Shown here piece after piece: positions 62,944 through 64,000 of a stretch of 64,000 bases of DNA; positions within the stretch are counted from its first letter, which is position 1, and the number at the start of each line of letters is the position of its first letter. Under the pieces are notes generated by a model that searched no databases, was not told the origin of the DNA, and saw only the letters and a list, made by a program, of their open reading frames with translations. Position numbers and translations under genes: made by a program. Source of the DNA: Alkalibacillus silvisoli (GTDB taxonomy: Bacteria > Bacillota > Bacilli > Bacillales > Alkalibacillaceae). The stretch spans positions 1 through 64,000 of the forward strand of contig NZ_BAAACZ010000028.1 of NCBI RefSeq assembly GCF_039521975.1, in the 5' to 3' direction.

Positions 62944-64000
62944 ACGAGCATTAATTAGTGTTTCCGATAAATCAGGCATTGTTGATTTTGCTAAACAGTT
63001 AACAGAGTTAGGCTTTGATATTATTTCTACCGGTGGGACGAAAAAAGCTTTAGAAGAAGCTGGTTTTAACGTGATTAGTATTTCTGAGATCACGCATTTC
63101 CCAGAAATAATGGACGGTCGTGTGAAGACGTTACATCCGAATGTTCACGCTGGTCTATTAGCTAAACGTCGTGATGACAACCATATGACAGCATTGAAGG
63201 ACCAAGCGATAGAGGCGATTGACTTAGTTGTCGTTAACCTATATCCATTTAAAGAAACGATAGCAAAAGAAGATGTAACGTTTGAAGAAGCTATTGAGAA
63301 TATCGATATCGGTGGTCCGGCTATGCTACGCGCAGCAGCTAAAAACCATCAAGACGTGAGTGTTGTTGTCGACCCAGCTGATTATGGACTTGTAGTCAAA
63401 CATTTAAGCGATTTTAGTTGTTTAGAAGATTTGAACCGTAAACTAGCAGCTAAAGTTTACAGGCATACAGCTCAGTATGATGCGCTTGTGGCTGATTATT
63501 TAACCAATGAAGCAAAAGAGCAGTTCCCTGAAACGAAGACCGTGACATACGAACGTCAACAAACGTTACGCTACGGTGAAAACCCTCACCAATCAGCAGC
63601 TTTTTATAAACACCCGTTTGCAGATGCTTCATCATTAGTTCATGCGAATCAATTACATGGAAAAGAGCTTTCTTACAACAACATTCAAGATGCTGATAGT
63701 GCTTTAGCAATTGTTAAGGAGTTTGAAGAACCAGCAGCTGTTGCAGTTAAGCACACTAACCCTTGTGGTGTCGGAATCGGCCAAACGTTAAAAGAAGCAT
63801 ACGGGAGTGCATATGATGCAGATCCAGTTTCGATATTCGGTGGAATCGTTGCGTTTAATCGAGAAGTTTGCGAAGGCGTAGCACATGACTTAAGTCAAAT
63901 ATTTTTAGAGGTTGTGATCGCACCAAGTTTTACCCAAGACGCACTCAAAGTGTTATCACAAAAGAAAAATATAAGACTCCTAGAAGTACCTATTCATCAA
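62933..64000 (+). CDS. purH: AICAR transformylase/IMP cyclohydrolase PurH (partial)
   Basis: The frame is open from TTG 62933 to the window end (356 codons of a family of about 510), so the C-terminus is cut off. The N-terminal IMP cyclohydrolase domain is complete (KRALISVSDKSGIVDFAKQL, STGGTKKALEEAG, ENIDIGGPAMLRAAAKNH). The transformylase domain starts with LRYGENPHQSAAF and contains VKHTNPCGVGIG and SIFGGIVAFNRE. Overlaps purN by 11 bases, with GAGAGGATGAG upstream. purD is expected next. Confidence 0.95.
   Translation, partial: MENKRALISVSDKSGIVDFAKQLTELGFDIISTGGTKKALEEAGFNVISISEITHFPEIMDGRVKTLHPNVHAGLLAKRRDDNHMTALKDQAIEAIDLVVVNLYPFKETIAKEDVTFEEAIENIDIGGPAMLRAAAKNHQDVSVVVDPADYGLVVKHLSDFSCLEDLNRKLAAKVYRHTAQYDALVADYLTNEAKEQFPETKTVTYERQQTLRYGENPHQSAAFYKHPFADASSLVHANQLHGKELSYNNIQDADSALAIVKEFEEPAAVAVKHTNPCGVGIGQTLKEAYGSAYDADPVSIFGGIVAFNREVCEGVAHDLSQIFLEVVIAPSFTQDALKVLSQKKNIRLLEVPIHQ

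Overview
The window is a low-GC Gram-positive chromosome segment, almost certainly from the Bacillaceae. Gene order, protein lengths, T-box and riboswitch control, a CtsR heat-shock operon, SigH and a Bacillus-type pur operon all fit. Within the family I would guess a relative of the moderately halophilic genera, with low confidence. All protein genes lie on the plus strand.

Layout. Positions 1-361 hold the end of an rRNA operon (23S 3' end, 5S, terminator), followed by a lone mgtC-like gene. The CtsR-controlled operon ctsR-mcsA-mcsB-clpC comes next (1.3-6.0 kb), then radA. The c-di-AMP synthase gene disA, usual after radA in Bacillus, is absent; two tandem promoters and yacL (PIN-TRAM) stand there. 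Then come ispD and ispF joined in one reading frame, gltX, a cysteine T-box, cysE-cysS, mrnC, rlmB, rae1, sigH, rpmG, secE and nusG. Positions 17.8-33.7 kb carry rplK, rplA, rplJ-rplL (with an L10 leader), rsmC, rpoB, rpoC, a L7Ae-family gene, rpsL, rpsG, fusA and tuf. Positions 33.8-49.0 kb hold the S10-spc-alpha superoperon, rpsJ to rplQ, with secY, adk, map, a KOW-domain gene and infA inside it. Positions 49.1-49.3 kb hold an unexplained GC-rich intergenic island (about 55% GC by count). Then come the ECF transporter module ecfA1-ecfA2-ecfT and truA.

At truA the Bacillus order breaks: rplM-rpsI, which normally follow, are not here. Instead a PurR-box-like inverted repeat, a strong promoter and a guanine riboswitch lead into purE-K-B-C-S-Q-L-F-M-N-H, which runs off the window inside purH. 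The pur genes are translationally coupled by overlaps and encode the steps from PRPP to IMP except PurD, which should lie just beyond the edge.

How it works together: this is the growth-rate core of the cell (transcription, translation, secretion, tRNA charging, purine supply), controlled mainly by leader RNAs: T-box, L10 leader, S10 leader, hairpins before rplA, rpoB and rpoA, and a guanine riboswitch. Points most worth a second look are a tyrosine at the RpoB position equivalent to E. coli Asp516 (a rifampicin-resistance site), the ispD-ispF in-frame join with a retained internal ribosome-binding site, the loss of disA, the GC-rich island at 49.1-49.3 kb, and the combined terminator/PurR site at the truA-purE junction.
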